From an uncultured Eubacteriales bacterium (GTDB taxonomy: Bacteria > Bacillota > Clostridia > Lachnospirales > Lachnospiraceae), in the NCBI GenBank assembly GCA_902772745.1, contig CACYBV010000004.1:1-29682 (forward strand): a stretch of 29,682 nucleotides of DNA, in the 5' to 3' direction. Made by a program: the position numbers and the translations under genes. The first letter of the stretch is position 1. The number at the start of each line of letters is the position of its first letter. Under the pieces are notes generated by a model. That model searched no databases. It saw only the letters and a list, made by a program, of their open reading frames with translations, and had not been told where the DNA came from. This document shows positions 7,633-16,384 of this stretch, one piece after another.

Positions 7633-8307
7633 ATGAACCGGATACTGCTGGTAGAAGATGACGCGGCGATCGTAAGGACGCTGACGGATTTTCTCTCTGA
7701 AGAGGGATTTGCGGTGTCTTCCGTAAGCGGAAAGATGCAGGCGGAACGAATCCTGGAGAAGGAGAAATTCTGCCTGTGCCTTCTTGACGTCACGCTTTCG
7801 AACGGCAGCGGGTTCGCGGTCTGTGAAATTGCCCGGATGAAAGAGATCCCGGTGATTTTTCTCACAGCCTCCGGGGACGAAAACAGCGTCGTCCGGGGCC
7901 TTGATATGGGCGCGGAGGACTACATCCAGAAGCCTTTCCGGCCGCGGGAACTGCTGTCGCGGATCCGCCGGGTGATCCGGAAGAATTCGCCGGGGCTTTC
8001 ACCGGAAATCAGCCTTCCCTGCGGTGTGAGCGTCAATATGGAGAAGGGAACTGTTTCGAAAAACGGCGAACTTCTGAATCTGTCCGCGCTGGAATACCGG
8101 CTTCTTTCGGTTTTTCTCCAGAACCGCGGAAAGCTTCTGTCCCGCGAACAGCTTTTGTGGGATATCTGGGATGCCGGCGGGGATTATGTCAATGACAATA
8201 CCCTTACGGTCTACATCAAGCGTCTCAGGGAGAAGATCGAAGACGACCCGCAGAACCCCGGGATCATCCGCACTGTACGCGGCCTCGGTTACCGGATGGA
8301 TGAATGA
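7633..8307 (+). CDS. OmpR/PhoB-family response regulator
   Basis: A 224-residue transcription regulator. The receiver domain (residues 1-115) has the acidic pocket E8/D9/D10, phospho-acceptor Asp52 in LLDVTLSNGSG and the conserved IQKPF Lys. The C-terminal winged-helix DNA-binding domain ends with TVYIKRLREKIEDDP and IRTVRGLGYR, typical of the OmpR class. Length is normal. GGGAG precedes the ATG closely and CGGAGG lies further upstream. The stop overlaps the upstream ATG option (8300) of the histidine kinase, so the pair is translationally linked. Expected to bind tandem direct repeats; the phased CTGTCA half-sites at 9407-9444 are the natural target candidate. Confidence 0.95.
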   Translation: MNRILLVEDDAAIVRTLTDFLSEEGFAVSSVSGKMQAERILEKEKFCLCLLDVTLSNGSGFAVCEIARMKEIPVIFLTASGDENSVVRGLDMGAEDYIQKPFRPRELLSRIRRVIRKNSPGLSPEISLPCGVSVNMEKGTVSKNGELLNLSALEYRLLSVFLQNRGKLLSREQLLWDIWDAGGDYVNDNTLTVYIKRLREKIEDDPQNPGIIRTVRGLGYRMDE

Positions 8308-8317
8308 GGAACCTCTG

Positions 8318-9322
8318 ATGAAGCTTCTGAGAAACCGGGAGTACCGGATCGAACTGATTCTTTCAGCCGCGCTGATTCTGACCGGCGCGGCTTTCGGACT
8401 TTTTGTGAGCTTCCGGTGCAGCCTGCTGACTCTTCTGACCGGCGGACTGGTTTTTTGTGTTCACCTGTGGTTCCTGCGGCAACGGTACCGCAGAATCGCC
8501 GAACTTTCGGACGAAATTGACCGGATCCTGCACGGTGACCGGGCAGCTGAGATCAGCGTGCAGACGGAGGGAGAACTTTCGATTCTCCAGAATGAAATCC
8601 TGAAAATGACCAGCCGCCTCCAGGAGCAGAAAGATCTGCTCCTCTCGGATAAGAAACGGCTCTCAGAGGCGATTGAGGATATTTTCCATCAGCTTCGGAC
8701 GCCGCTGACTTCGATGAACCTTTCCGTGGAAATGCTTCGGGATCCGGGGCTTCCGCCGGAGCGGCGCTTCAGGATCGCGCAGGAACTGAAGCAGTCTCTT
8801 CACCGGATTCGCTGGCAGGTGGAGGCGCTGCTTCGGATCAGTAAGATCGATGCCGGAACGGCGCTTTTCAGGCAGGACCGGATTCTCGTCTCGGAACTCG
8901 TGGAGAAAGCCGCGCAGGAGCTTCTGATCCCGATGGAGCTTCGGGAGCAGAAATTTATCTGTGATATTCCGGAGGCGCATTTTCAGGGCGACCTCCTGTG
9001 GACTGCGGAAGCATTCGGAAATCTTCTGAAAAATGCGGTCGAACATACGCCGGATCAGGGCGAGATCCGGGTTACGGCGGAAGAAACGCCTGTTTATACC
9101 GAGATTGTACTTCGGGACAACGGTCCGGGCTTTTCGGAGGAGGAGATCCCGTATCTGTTTGACCGGTTCTTCCGGGGGAAAAACGCCGGCGCGGATTCGA
9201 TCGGCATCGGGCTTGCGCTCGCACGCATGATCATTACCGGGCAGAACGGAACCATTACGGCGAAAAACCTGCCCGACGGCGGCGCGTGTTTTGTGATACG
9301 GTTTTATAAGACGGTGGTATGA
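8318..9322 (+). CDS. Sensor histidine kinase with minimal extracellular loop (intramembrane-sensing type)
   Basis: A 334-residue membrane kinase. Two hydrophobic segments (about residues 12-30 and 35-53) are separated by only a few residues, so there is almost no extracellular sensor domain, as in BceS/LiaS-like intramembrane-sensing kinases that monitor an associated ABC transporter. A short HAMP-like linker follows. His124 in DIFHQLRTPLT is the phospho-acceptor (HisKA). The ATPase domain shows the N-box NLLKNAVEHTP, the G1 box DNGPGF and the G2 box GIGLALA. Start chosen at ATG 8318, 6 nt after a GAGGA ribosome binding site; ATG 8300 overlaps the regulator's end and is also possible. Next to an ABC ATPase and FtsX-type permease, which supports a role in detecting cell-envelope peptides or antibiotics. 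Confidence 0.92.
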   Translation: MKLLRNREYRIELILSAALILTGAAFGLFVSFRCSLLTLLTGGLVFCVHLWFLRQRYRRIAELSDEIDRILHGDRAAEISVQTEGELSILQNEILKMTSRLQEQKDLLLSDKKRLSEAIEDIFHQLRTPLTSMNLSVEMLRDPGLPPERRFRIAQELKQSLHRIRWQVEALLRISKIDAGTALFRQDRILVSELVEKAAQELLIPMELREQKFICDIPEAHFQGDLLWTAEAFGNLLKNAVEHTPDQGEIRVTAEETPVYTEIVLRDNGPGFSEEEIPYLFDRFFRGKNAGADSIGIGLALARMIITGQNGTITAKNLPDGGACFVIRFYKTVV

Positions 9323-9327
9323 CACTT

Positions 9328-9354
9328 CCGCCCGGAGAGATTTTCTCCGGGCGG
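9328..9354 (+). terminator. Stable hairpin after kinase gene, no T-run
   Basis: An 11-bp perfect GC-rich stem (9328-9338 with 9344-9354, 5-nt loop) starts 5 nt after the kinase stop. The following bases are TGTTCG, so it is not a classic intrinsic terminator. It may reduce read-through or mark a processing site between the regulatory and transporter genes. Confidence 0.4.
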
Positions 9355-9406
9355 TGTTCGTGGGAGGGGGGGACGCCGCGCTGACTGCTCCCGGATATCA
9401 GGCAGA

Positions 9407-9444
9407 CTGTCACCGACCTGTCACTTTCACCTGTTATACTGTCA
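9407..9444 (+). promoter_or_regulatory. Candidate response-regulator operator and promoter of ABC transporter genes
   Basis: CTGTCAC occurs at 9407-9413 and 9418-9424, and CTGTCA at 9439-9444. The start spacings are 11 and 21 bp, which puts all three on one face of the helix. A -10 box TATACT (9435-9440) is preceded by no recognisable -35 sequence; the first two repeats cover that place. This is what an activated promoter bound by an OmpR-type regulator should look like. Confidence 0.55.
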
Positions 9445-9471
9445 TCAGAAACAGTGGAGGAGGACAGAATC

Positions 9472-10164
9472 TTGGAAATCCTGAGAATTGAAAACCTGAC
9501 GAAAACCTATGGCGCCGGGGAGAATGAAGTCCGTGCGCTGGACAACGTGACGCTCAGTATCGGGAAAGGCGAATTCGTATCCATCATCGGGCCTTCGGGC
9601 TCCGGCAAATCGACGCTTCTGCATATTATCGGAGGAGTCGACAGACCGACGTCCGGAAAAGTGTTCCTGAACGGACAGGATGTCTACAGTCAGAACGAGG
9701 AGCAGCTCGCGATCTTCCGGCGGCGGGAGGTCGGGCTGATCTACCAGTTCTACAACCTGATTCCGGTGCTGAATGTCGTGGAAAACATGACGCTTCCGGT
9801 GCTGCTCGACGGCCGGAAGGTCAATGAGGAGCGGCTCAGGGAACTACTTGCGACGCTGAGCCTCGAAGACCGTCAACAGAATCTGCCGAACCAGCTTTCC
9901 GGCGGACAGCAGCAGCGCGTCTCGATCGGAAGGGCGCTCATGAACGCGCCTTCTGTTGTGCTCGCAGACGAGCCTACGGGAAACCTGGACAGCAAAAACA
10001 GCCAGGAGATCGTGGAACTTCTCAAGATGTCCAACCGGAAGTACGGGCAGACGCTGATTGTCATCACGCATGACGAGAACATCGCGCTGCAGGCGGATCG
10101 GATCATTGCGATCGAGGACGGCCGCATTACAAGAGACGATCGGATCCGGAGGGCACAGTCATGA
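9472..10164 (+). CDS. ABC transporter ATPase (LolD/MacB/BceA type)
   Basis: A cytoplasmic ATPase of about 230 residues that powers the following permease. Walker A GPSGSGKST is at about residues 40-48, the signature LSGGQQQR at about 142-149, and Walker B VVLADEPTGNLD follows with the EPTGNLD motif typical of LolD/MacB/BceA-type ATPases. A TTG start at 9472 is chosen because GGAGGAGG lies 8 nt upstream; a GTG at 9454 would place the start inside this ribosome binding site. The end overlaps the permease ATG by 4 nt (ATGA), a sign of translational coupling. This ATPase type acts in mechanotransmission-type transporters that move or release substrates at the membrane surface, for example antimicrobial peptides or lipoproteins. 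Confidence 0.94.
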   Translation: MEILRIENLTKTYGAGENEVRALDNVTLSIGKGEFVSIIGPSGSGKSTLLHIIGGVDRPTSGKVFLNGQDVYSQNEEQLAIFRRREVGLIYQFYNLIPVLNVVENMTLPVLLDGRKVNEERLRELLATLSLEDRQQNLPNQLSGGQQQRVSIGRALMNAPSVVLADEPTGNLDSKNSQEIVELLKMSNRKYGQTLIVITHDENIALQADRIIAIEDGRITRDDRIRRAQS

Positions 10165-12914
10165 GCGTTCTTTCGAAATTTACGATAAAAACGCTCCTCA
10201 AAAACCGGATGCGTACGATCGTCACCGTGATCGGGATCATCCTGTCGATGGCGCTTCTCACGGCCGTCATCGAAGGCGGCTACAGCGGCATGCGGTACCT
10301 GCAGGATGCGGTGGAGTATGAGAACGGCAGCTTTTACGGATATTTTTCCGGAATGAGCGCGGAGGACATTGAGACTGTCGTCGGTATGAAGCATGTCAAA
10401 AAGACCGGCTGGATGGCGGAACTGGGCTGGGCGGAATGCGGCAGCGAGAACCGCTCCAAGCCCTATCTTCTGATCACATCGCTCGGCGAAGGCTCCGAAG
10501 ACCTCGCAGGCGTCCGGATCGTCGAGGGAAGACTTCCCGTGAACGATTCGGAACTGGTGATTCCAAAGCACCTGCAGACGCTTGGCGGCGTCAGCTACAG
10601 GGTCGGCGACACACTGGTCCTTGCGGTCGGGACACGGCAGGCGGACGGGACGGTTCTGGACCAGAACGTCGCATGCGGAGAGCGCGGAGAGGAAACGATC
10701 ACCGATACCGTCGAAAAGACCTACACGGTCGTCGGTATCTGCAACCGCTTAAGTTTCGATGTCGAAACCATGCGCTGCCCCGGCTATACCGCAATCACAA
10801 GGGGCGAGCCTTCGGACAGCACGCGCGTTTTCTTCCGCCTGGATTCCGCCCGGAATTACAACCGGTTTGCCGGCGAACACGGAAGCGCGGAACACCCGAT
10901 CCAGTCGAACGGAACGCTTCTCGCTTTTTCGGGATCCATATCGGACGGCGGCCTGCAGACGGTATTCTACGGATTTGTCGGGATCCTTGTCATCCTGATT
11001 GCCATGGGCTCGATTGCGCTGATCTACAATTCCTTCTCGATTTCGGTCGCGGAACGCACGAAGCAGTACGGAATCCTGAAATCTGTCGGCGCAACCGGAA
11101 AGCAGATCCGCAGAACGGTTTTCTTCGAATCATTTGTACTTTCCGCCATCGCGATTCCGCTTGGACTTCTCCTGGGATGTGCTGGCATCGGAACGACGCT
11201 GTACCTTCTTCGGGACGCGTTTGAGACGATGTTTGATCCGGGCGTTCCGGTTACAATGCACCTTGTTTTGAACGGGAAGGCGCTTTTGATCGCGGCGCTC
11301 TGCTGCCTTGTGACCGTTATGATCTCAGCCTTTATCCCCGCCCGGCGCGCACTCCGCGTCTCGCCGATGATGGCGATCCGGGAGAGTACGGCGGTTAAAA
11401 TCCGCCCGAAGGCTGTCAGAACTTCGAAGCTTACGCAGAAACTGTTCGGTTTCGAAGGCACCATGGCCGCAAAGAACTTCAAGCGCGATAAGCGGCGCTA
11501 CCGTGCGACGGTACTTTCGCTTTTCTTAAGCATCGTGCTGTTCATTTCCGCATCGAGTTTCACTAGTTACCTGAAGCATTCCGCGAAAGAAGTGGGGTCA
11601 GCGGATTATTCTGCGGATGTGATGGTGTTTTTCCAGGGCTTTCCCTCACAGGAAGAGGCGGCAAGACGCCTGCAGATGTGTTCCGGCGCGGAAGGCGTGA
11701 CGGACTGCAGCCTGACCCTGATCCCCTCCGCGCTCCGGACGGAAATTCCGCGGGAACTGATGACGGACAGCATCCTGAATAATCCCTTTGAGGACCTGTC
11801 GGAGCAGTACTTCCCCGAATATGTGAACTGGTATATCTCGATTTCCTTCCTGGATGATGTACATTTTTCGGCGTACGCAAAAGAATGCGGGACTTCTGCG
11901 GAAGAACTTACCCAAAACGGCAAGCGCGGTATCCTTTATAATTCTGTGACTACCAGCTATTATGCGGACGGCGGGCGGAAGTTTTACAGTTACGATCTCC
12001 TGAAAAAGGATGCGCTTCCTGTGCGGATTTCAGCCTGGGAAATCCGTGATATAGAAGGCTATAGTATTGTCAGTTACGGAGACGAAGGGGAACTCGTTCC
12101 CGGCAAGGAGACGCCGGACCAGGTTGTCTGGTATCCGCTTGACTATCTTAATGAACTGGATCAGGCAGGACTGGGCATTCAGGACGCTGACCCTGAAAAA
12201 GCACTCGTAATGAATCCGGAAGATGCCCGCATAACTTCGGAATTCACCATCGGAGCGCTCAGCGCCTCGCTGCCGCTCGGAGCTTTTCGAAACAATGAGC
12301 CGGTGCTGATTTACCCGCTTTCCGCCTATGAAGAGGTCATGACGGAAGAACTTCGGAGCCGGGGCGGTTCAGCGGTAATTTCCGTCCGCTCCTCGAATCA
12401 TTCGGAGACCGCAGACAAGCTGGCGGAGCTTTTCAGGGACCGGGTGGCGGCGGAATCTTCCGTCATGGATTATGCGAAATCCCGCGAATCCGTCCGTATG
12501 TCGGTCCTCGTCATCAACGTTTTCTCCTACGGCTTTATCATCCTGATTTCTCTGATTGCGACTGCGAACGTCTTTAACACGATTTCGACGAATATCCTGC
12601 TTAGGCGCCGGGAATTCGCGATGCTGAGATCCGTCGGCCTCGCGGAATCGGGCCTCAGGAAAATGCTGAATTACGAATGCCTGATCTACGGCCTGAAGGG
12701 ACTCCTTTTCGGCCTCCCGGGTGCTGTTCTCATGACCTATGCGATCTACCGCATTACGAAAATCAGCTTCGATGTTTCCTACTTCATACCGTGGCAAAGT
12801 CTTTTGATCGCCGTCGGATCCGTTTTTCTCGTCGTTTTTGCGACCATGCTCTACGCACGCCACAGGCTCAGAAAGGATAACCCGATCGACGCGCTGAAGT
12901 CCGAGCTGATGTAG
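10161..12914 (+). CDS. Large FtsX/MacB-type ABC permease
   Basis: A 917-residue permease with two FtsX-type modules. One membrane segment lies near residues 18-38, followed by an extracytoplasmic domain of about 230 residues. Three membrane segments follow at about 270-400, with the motif RTKQYGILKSVGATGKQI at their first cytoplasmic turn. A further segment lies near 450, then a second large extracytoplasmic domain (about 475-780) and three terminal segments with the matching motif RRREFAMLRSVGL near 815. The 8-segment duplicated layout and paired ATPase fit MacB/YtrF/SalY-like peptide-handling transporters rather than the 10-segment BceB. Likely function with the upstream two-component genes: resistance to or sensing of envelope-active peptides. 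The substrate is unknown. Confidence 0.92.
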   Translation: MSVLSKFTIKTLLKNRMRTIVTVIGIILSMALLTAVIEGGYSGMRYLQDAVEYENGSFYGYFSGMSAEDIETVVGMKHVKKTGWMAELGWAECGSENRSKPYLLITSLGEGSEDLAGVRIVEGRLPVNDSELVIPKHLQTLGGVSYRVGDTLVLAVGTRQADGTVLDQNVACGERGEETITDTVEKTYTVVGICNRLSFDVETMRCPGYTAITRGEPSDSTRVFFRLDSARNYNRFAGEHGSAEHPIQSNGTLLAFSGSISDGGLQTVFYGFVGILVILIAMGSIALIYNSFSISVAERTKQYGILKSVGATGKQIRRTVFFESFVLSAIAIPLGLLLGCAGIGTTLYLLRDAFETMFDPGVPVTMHLVLNGKALLIAALCCLVTVMISAFIPARRALRVSPMMAIRESTAVKIRPKAVRTSKLTQKLFGFEGTMAAKNFKRDKRRYRATVLSLFLSIVLFISASSFTSYLKHSAKEVGSADYSADVMVFFQGFPSQEEAARRLQMCSGAEGVTDCSLTLIPSALRTEIPRELMTDSILNNPFEDLSEQYFPEYVNWYISISFLDDVHFSAYAKECGTSAEELTQNGKRGILYNSVTTSYYADGGRKFYSYDLLKKDALPVRISAWEIRDIEGYSIVSYGDEGELVPGKETPDQVVWYPLDYLNELDQAGLGIQDADPEKALVMNPEDARITSEFTIGALSASLPLGAFRNNEPVLIYPLSAYEEVMTEELRSRGGSAVISVRSSNHSETADKLAELFRDRVAAESSVMDYAKSRESVRMSVLVINVFSYGFIILISLIATANVFNTISTNILLRRREFAMLRSVGLAESGLRKMLNYECLIYGLKGLLFGLPGAVLMTYAIYRITKISFDVSYFIPWQSLLIAVGSVFLVVFATMLYARHRLRKDNPIDALKSELM

Positions 12915-12917
12915 GGC

Positions 12918-12946
12918 ATGCTGCCGGTTTTTTTCGGTAGCATTTT
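12918..12946 (+). terminator. Intrinsic terminator after permease gene
   Basis: ATGCTGCCG pairs with CGGTAGCAT (9 bp with one G-U, T-rich 8-nt loop) and is followed by TTT. It lies directly after the permease stop and closes the transporter operon. Confidence 0.7.
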
Positions 12947-12957
12947 CACGATACCTG

Positions 12958-12966
12958 TGCTACAAT
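12958..12966 (+). promoter_or_regulatory. Extended -10 promoter of polysaccharide cassette
   Basis: TGCTACAAT, an extended -10 element, lies about 30 nt before the DUF4422 start. No good -35 box is visible at the usual distance. Confidence 0.5.
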
Positions 12967-12995
12967 AACAAAAGACATGCTTTTTTGGAGATGCT

Positions 12996-13829
12996 ATGGT
13001 CAGGATCGTGATTGCCGCACATAAGGAAACGAAGCTTCCGGAAGGAGAGTGCTACCTTCCGGTCTCTGCCGGCGCGGCGCTTTCGCGGGGAAAAGCGGAG
13101 CAGCCGCCGTACGAACCGGACGACCGGGGTGACAATATTTCCGAAAAAAACCCGCTGTACTGTGAGCTGACTGCGCTTTATTATGCCTGGAAGAATCTCG
13201 GCTGCGAAGCGCTGGGGCTCGTGCATTACCGCAGGTTTTTTGCCGGGAAGAAGAAATCATCCGGCGGGGAAGCCAAAAGCGGAAAAGAAGAAAAAGCGTT
13301 TCAGAAGATCCTGACTTCCCGGGAGCTTACGGAAATCCTTAAGGAAAAGGACCTGATCCTTCCGAAAAAGCAGAATTATTACATCGAAACCCTGTATTCC
13401 CATTATGCACATACCCATGATGCTTCACAGCTGGATACCGTGCGGGATATCATCGGGGAACGATACCCGGCATATCTTCCGGCCTTTGACCGGGTGATGA
13501 AGGCGCGTTCGGCGCATATGTTCAACATGATGGTGATGAAAGAGCCATACCTTTCGGACTACTGCAGCTGGCTTTTTTCGATCCTCGGAGAACTGGAACG
13601 GCGCTTTGAGCTTCGGGAAGAATCCGCCTACCAGCGCCGCTACATCGGAAGGATTGCGGAAATCCTGCTGAATGTCTGGCTGGACCATGAGATCGAAAGC
13701 GGCCGGATTGAAAAAACGCGGATCGGGGAACTTCCGATGGTCTACCTCGGGAAAGTGAACTGGTTCAAGAAGGGCAGGGCATTTCTGAGGGCAAAATTCC
13801 TGCATAAACGATACAAGGAGAGTTTCTGA
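12996..13829 (+). CDS. DUF4422 protein, probable surface-polysaccharide glycosyltransferase
   Basis: A 277-residue protein matching the DUF4422 family, members of which occur in capsular and exopolysaccharide clusters and are thought to be glycosyltransferases. Visible family blocks are the N-terminal VRIVIAAHKET, the DNISEKNPLYCELTALYYAW segment, LGLVHYRRFF near residues 73-83, and later HDASQLDTVRDII and MFNMMVMKEPYLSDYC. The charged stretch after RRFF (about residues 86-102, Lys/Gly/Ser-rich) looks like a surface loop. It is the first gene of a three-gene cassette: the next gene starts 2 nt after its stop. No signal peptide or membrane segment is seen, so it is probably cytoplasmic. The sugar donor and acceptor are unknown. 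Confidence 0.85.
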   Translation: MVRIVIAAHKETKLPEGECYLPVSAGAALSRGKAEQPPYEPDDRGDNISEKNPLYCELTALYYAWKNLGCEALGLVHYRRFFAGKKKSSGGEAKSGKEEKAFQKILTSRELTEILKEKDLILPKKQNYYIETLYSHYAHTHDASQLDTVRDIIGERYPAYLPAFDRVMKARSAHMFNMMVMKEPYLSDYCSWLFSILGELERRFELREESAYQRRYIGRIAEILLNVWLDHEIESGRIEKTRIGELPMVYLGKVNWFKKGRAFLRAKFLHKRYKESF

Positions 13830-13831
13830 AC

Positions 13832-14719
13832 GTGAGAGACACAGCGGCCGTGGTCGTGACCTATAACCGAAAAGAGCTGCTGCAGTCGTGCATCCGCTGC
13901 CTCCTCCGGGAGAAAAGACCCTGCGACATCCTGATCATCGATAACGGGAGTACGGACGGGACGGAGGAAATGCTGCAGCCGATGATCGTTTCCGGTGAAA
14001 TCCGTTACCATAATACCGGTGAAAACCTCGGCGGCGCGGGCGGATTCGCGGAAGGGATGAAACTTGCGCTCAAACTGGGCTATCAATATATCTGGCTGAT
14101 GGATGACGATACGGAGGTCCGTGAGGATGCGCTTTCGGCGCTTTTTGAGGCGGACCGGAGGCTTCAGGGAAACTACGGCTTCCTTTCCGGCGTCGCATAT
14201 TTCCGGAAAACAGACGAACTCTGCAGCATGAATATCCAGCGCGCAGGCCGGCACACGAAGGTCAGTGACTACGCATCCCCGTTCGTCCCGGTCGTCATGG
14301 CGACATTTGTGTCCTTTTTTGTGAAGGCGGAGACGGTCCGGACCTTCGGGCTTCCGATCCGGGAATTCTTCATCTGGGCGGACGACCTGGAGTATTCGCG
14401 GCGGATTTCGAGGAAGCTCCCCTGCTATATGGTTCCGGGAAGCCGTGCTGACCATATGATGAACAGCAATGAGAAGGTCGGAATCGAGCAGGAGTCCTCT
14501 GACCGGCTGTGGCGCTACCGCTGCCTTTATCGAAACGAGCGGTACCTTTACCGCCGGGAAGGAATCGCGGGATCAGCGTACCTTCTTCTTCGGGTGCTCT
14601 ATCACAGCGTCAAGGTGCTTACCCGTGCGAAATCCGGAAAAACCGAAAAGCTCGGAACTATCTGGCGCTCGTATCGCGACGGACGGAAATTCAGACCGCA
14701 GATTGAATTCCCGGAATAA
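13832..14719 (+). CDS. GT2 family glycosyltransferase (GlfT2/rhamnosyltransferase-like)
   Basis: A 295-residue glycosyltransferase of family 2. The N-terminal AAVVVTYNRKELL is the nucleotide-sugar binding strand. The NLGGAGGFAEGM block near residue 68 is characteristic of the subgroup containing galactofuranosyl- and rhamnosyl-transferases. The metal-binding motif is DDD in WLMDDDTEV, and ADDLEYSRRI carries the likely catalytic acidic residues. A GTG start at 13832 follows AAGGAG by 11 nt. No membrane segment is seen, so it should act on a lipid-linked glycan at the inner face of the membrane. It sits between the DUF4422 gene and a flippase, supporting a role in building an exported repeat unit. 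The exact sugar is not predictable. Confidence 0.9.
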   Translation: MRDTAAVVVTYNRKELLQSCIRCLLREKRPCDILIIDNGSTDGTEEMLQPMIVSGEIRYHNTGENLGGAGGFAEGMKLALKLGYQYIWLMDDDTEVREDALSALFEADRRLQGNYGFLSGVAYFRKTDELCSMNIQRAGRHTKVSDYASPFVPVVMATFVSFFVKAETVRTFGLPIREFFIWADDLEYSRRISRKLPCYMVPGSRADHMMNSNEKVGIEQESSDRLWRYRCLYRNERYLYRREGIAGSAYLLLRVLYHSVKVLTRAKSGKTEKLGTIWRSYRDGRKFRPQIEFPE

Positions 14720-14771
14720 ACATTTTACGGAAAAGAACCCTTCATATCACAGAGGAGTGAGGGAAGCGTAC

Positions 14772-16253
14772 ATGAAGAAAGAAAAGAACCTCAAACTGAA
14801 CGCGGTGATGAATGCGGTTCTCACCATGTCTTCTTTCCTTTTCTCCCTCATCACCTATCCTTATGCGGCGCGCGTGCTCGGCCCTTCCGGGACCGGACGC
14901 GTGCTTTTTGTACACTCCCTGACGACCTATTTCAATATGTTTGCCCAGCTCGGGATTCCGGTTTACGGCGTCCGTGCCTGCGCGGCGGTCCGGGACAACA
15001 AAGAAGAACTCTCGAGGACCGCGCAGGAGCTCCTTCTGCTGAACCTCGTGATGAGCCTGTTTTCCTTTCTCTGCCTCGGCGCGGGAATCCTCACAATCCC
15101 GAAGCTCAGGGAAGAGAAAACGCTGATCATCCTGATGAGCTCCTGCCTCGTCCTGTCGATGATCGGTATGGAGTGGCTGTTCATGGCCGTCGAGGACTAC
15201 ACCTTCATGGCGGTCCGCTCGCTTGCGGTCAAGCTCCTCGCGCTTCTTCTGATGTTTTTGATGATCCGCTCCGATGCGCATGTGCTCCGATACGGCCTGA
15301 TCCTGACTGCGGGGCTCTACGGGCATTTCATCCTGAATTTCCTTTCGGTTCGGAAAGTGATCCGCATCAGACCTCAGAAAGGTCTCTCGATCCGGAGGCA
15401 CCTCCGGCCGGTCATGACTTTTTTCCTGATGTCCTTTGCCGTGACGATCTACACAAACCTCGACACGCTCATGCTCGGCTTTATGAAGGGCGATACGGAA
15501 ACCGGCTATTACGGAACGGCTGCGAAAATCAAGACCGCCCTCTCGGCGGCGGTGACTTCCCTCGGGGCGGTTCTTTTGCCGCGCGCTTCCTACTACGTCG
15601 AACAGAAACGCTTTGAAGAATTCCGTCTGATGTCAAAAAAAGCGCTCAGCGTGGTTTTCCTCCTCGCGCCGGCCTGCGCACTGTACTTTTTCCTGTACGC
15701 GAAGCAGGGCATCATCCTGATCGCGGGCAGTGAATTCCTTCCGGGAACGCTGTCTCTTCGGATTCTGATGCCGACGCTTCTTTTGATCGGGCTTACGAAC
15801 ATCCTCGGCATGCAGATCCTTGTGCCGCTTCATCGGGAGAAGGCGGTCTTCTTATCGGAAATCCTCGGCGCGGCGACGGACCTTGTACTGAACCTGCTCC
15901 TGATCCCGCGTTACGGTCCGGCCGGCGCCGCGGTCGGAACGCTTGCCGCGGAATTTGTCGTGCTTTTTATCCAGGCTTTTGCGCTCCGAAACTGGCTCCG
16001 GCAGCTTTTTTCGGGGATTCCGTACCTCAGGATCCTCCTCGCGCTTCTGCTTTCCGGCGCGTTCGCATTCGGCTTCCGGTATCTTTCCTGGCGGAACATC
16101 GCGGTGCTCCTCGCATCCGCCGCGGTCTTTTTCTCTGTGTATCTCCTCCTTTTGTACCTGATGCGGGTTGGGGTGCTTCGCGAACTGGTTTCCGGGATCC
16201 GACAGCGCTTTTTACGAAAAAACCGCCCGGAAGGAGAGAATAAAAGCGCATAA
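14772..16253 (+). CDS. Oligosaccharide flippase (Wzx/RfbX-like, MOP superfamily)
   Basis: A 493-residue polytopic membrane protein that would move lipid-linked oligosaccharides across the cytoplasmic membrane. The N-terminal sequence NAVLTMSSFLFSLITYPYAARVLGPSGTGRV is the classic start of Wzx-type flippases, with the aromatic/Arg/Gly-rich block in the first loop. About 12-14 hydrophobic segments follow, and the last cytoplasmic tail is basic. ATG 14772 is chosen because the hydrophobic domain starts there and an AGGAG/GAGGG-rich stretch precedes it; the open frame extends upstream to 14469 only as overlap with the glycosyltransferase gene. It completes the surface polysaccharide cassette; no polymerase gene is present in the window. 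Confidence 0.92.
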   Translation: MKKEKNLKLNAVMNAVLTMSSFLFSLITYPYAARVLGPSGTGRVLFVHSLTTYFNMFAQLGIPVYGVRACAAVRDNKEELSRTAQELLLLNLVMSLFSFLCLGAGILTIPKLREEKTLIILMSSCLVLSMIGMEWLFMAVEDYTFMAVRSLAVKLLALLLMFLMIRSDAHVLRYGLILTAGLYGHFILNFLSVRKVIRIRPQKGLSIRRHLRPVMTFFLMSFAVTIYTNLDTLMLGFMKGDTETGYYGTAAKIKTALSAAVTSLGAVLLPRASYYVEQKRFEEFRLMSKKALSVVFLLAPACALYFFLYAKQGIILIAGSEFLPGTLSLRILMPTLLLIGLTNILGMQILVPLHREKAVFLSEILGAATDLVLNLLLIPRYGPAGAAVGTLAAEFVVLFIQAFALRNWLRQLFSGIPYLRILLALLLSGAFAFGFRYLSWRNIAVLLASAAVFFSVYLLLLYLMRVGVLRELVSGIRQRFLRKNRPEGENKSA

Positions 16254-16270
16254 TCCGCCGTTATTTATGC

Positions 16271-16299
16271 TTTACCTTTTCAGGAAAGCGCGCTATACT
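16271..16299 (+). promoter_or_regulatory. Promoter of SPFH protein gene
   Basis: TTTACC (16271-16276), a 17-bp spacer and TATACT (16294-16299), about 85 nt before the start codon. Good match to sigma-A promoters. Confidence 0.65.
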
Positions 16300-16384
16300 A
16301 AGGAAAACGGCAATACAGGCTGATTATCGGAACGGTTTTTTCATACGGCTGTTTCCGGCAAGAGAAAGGAAGGTTTGAGACTAT

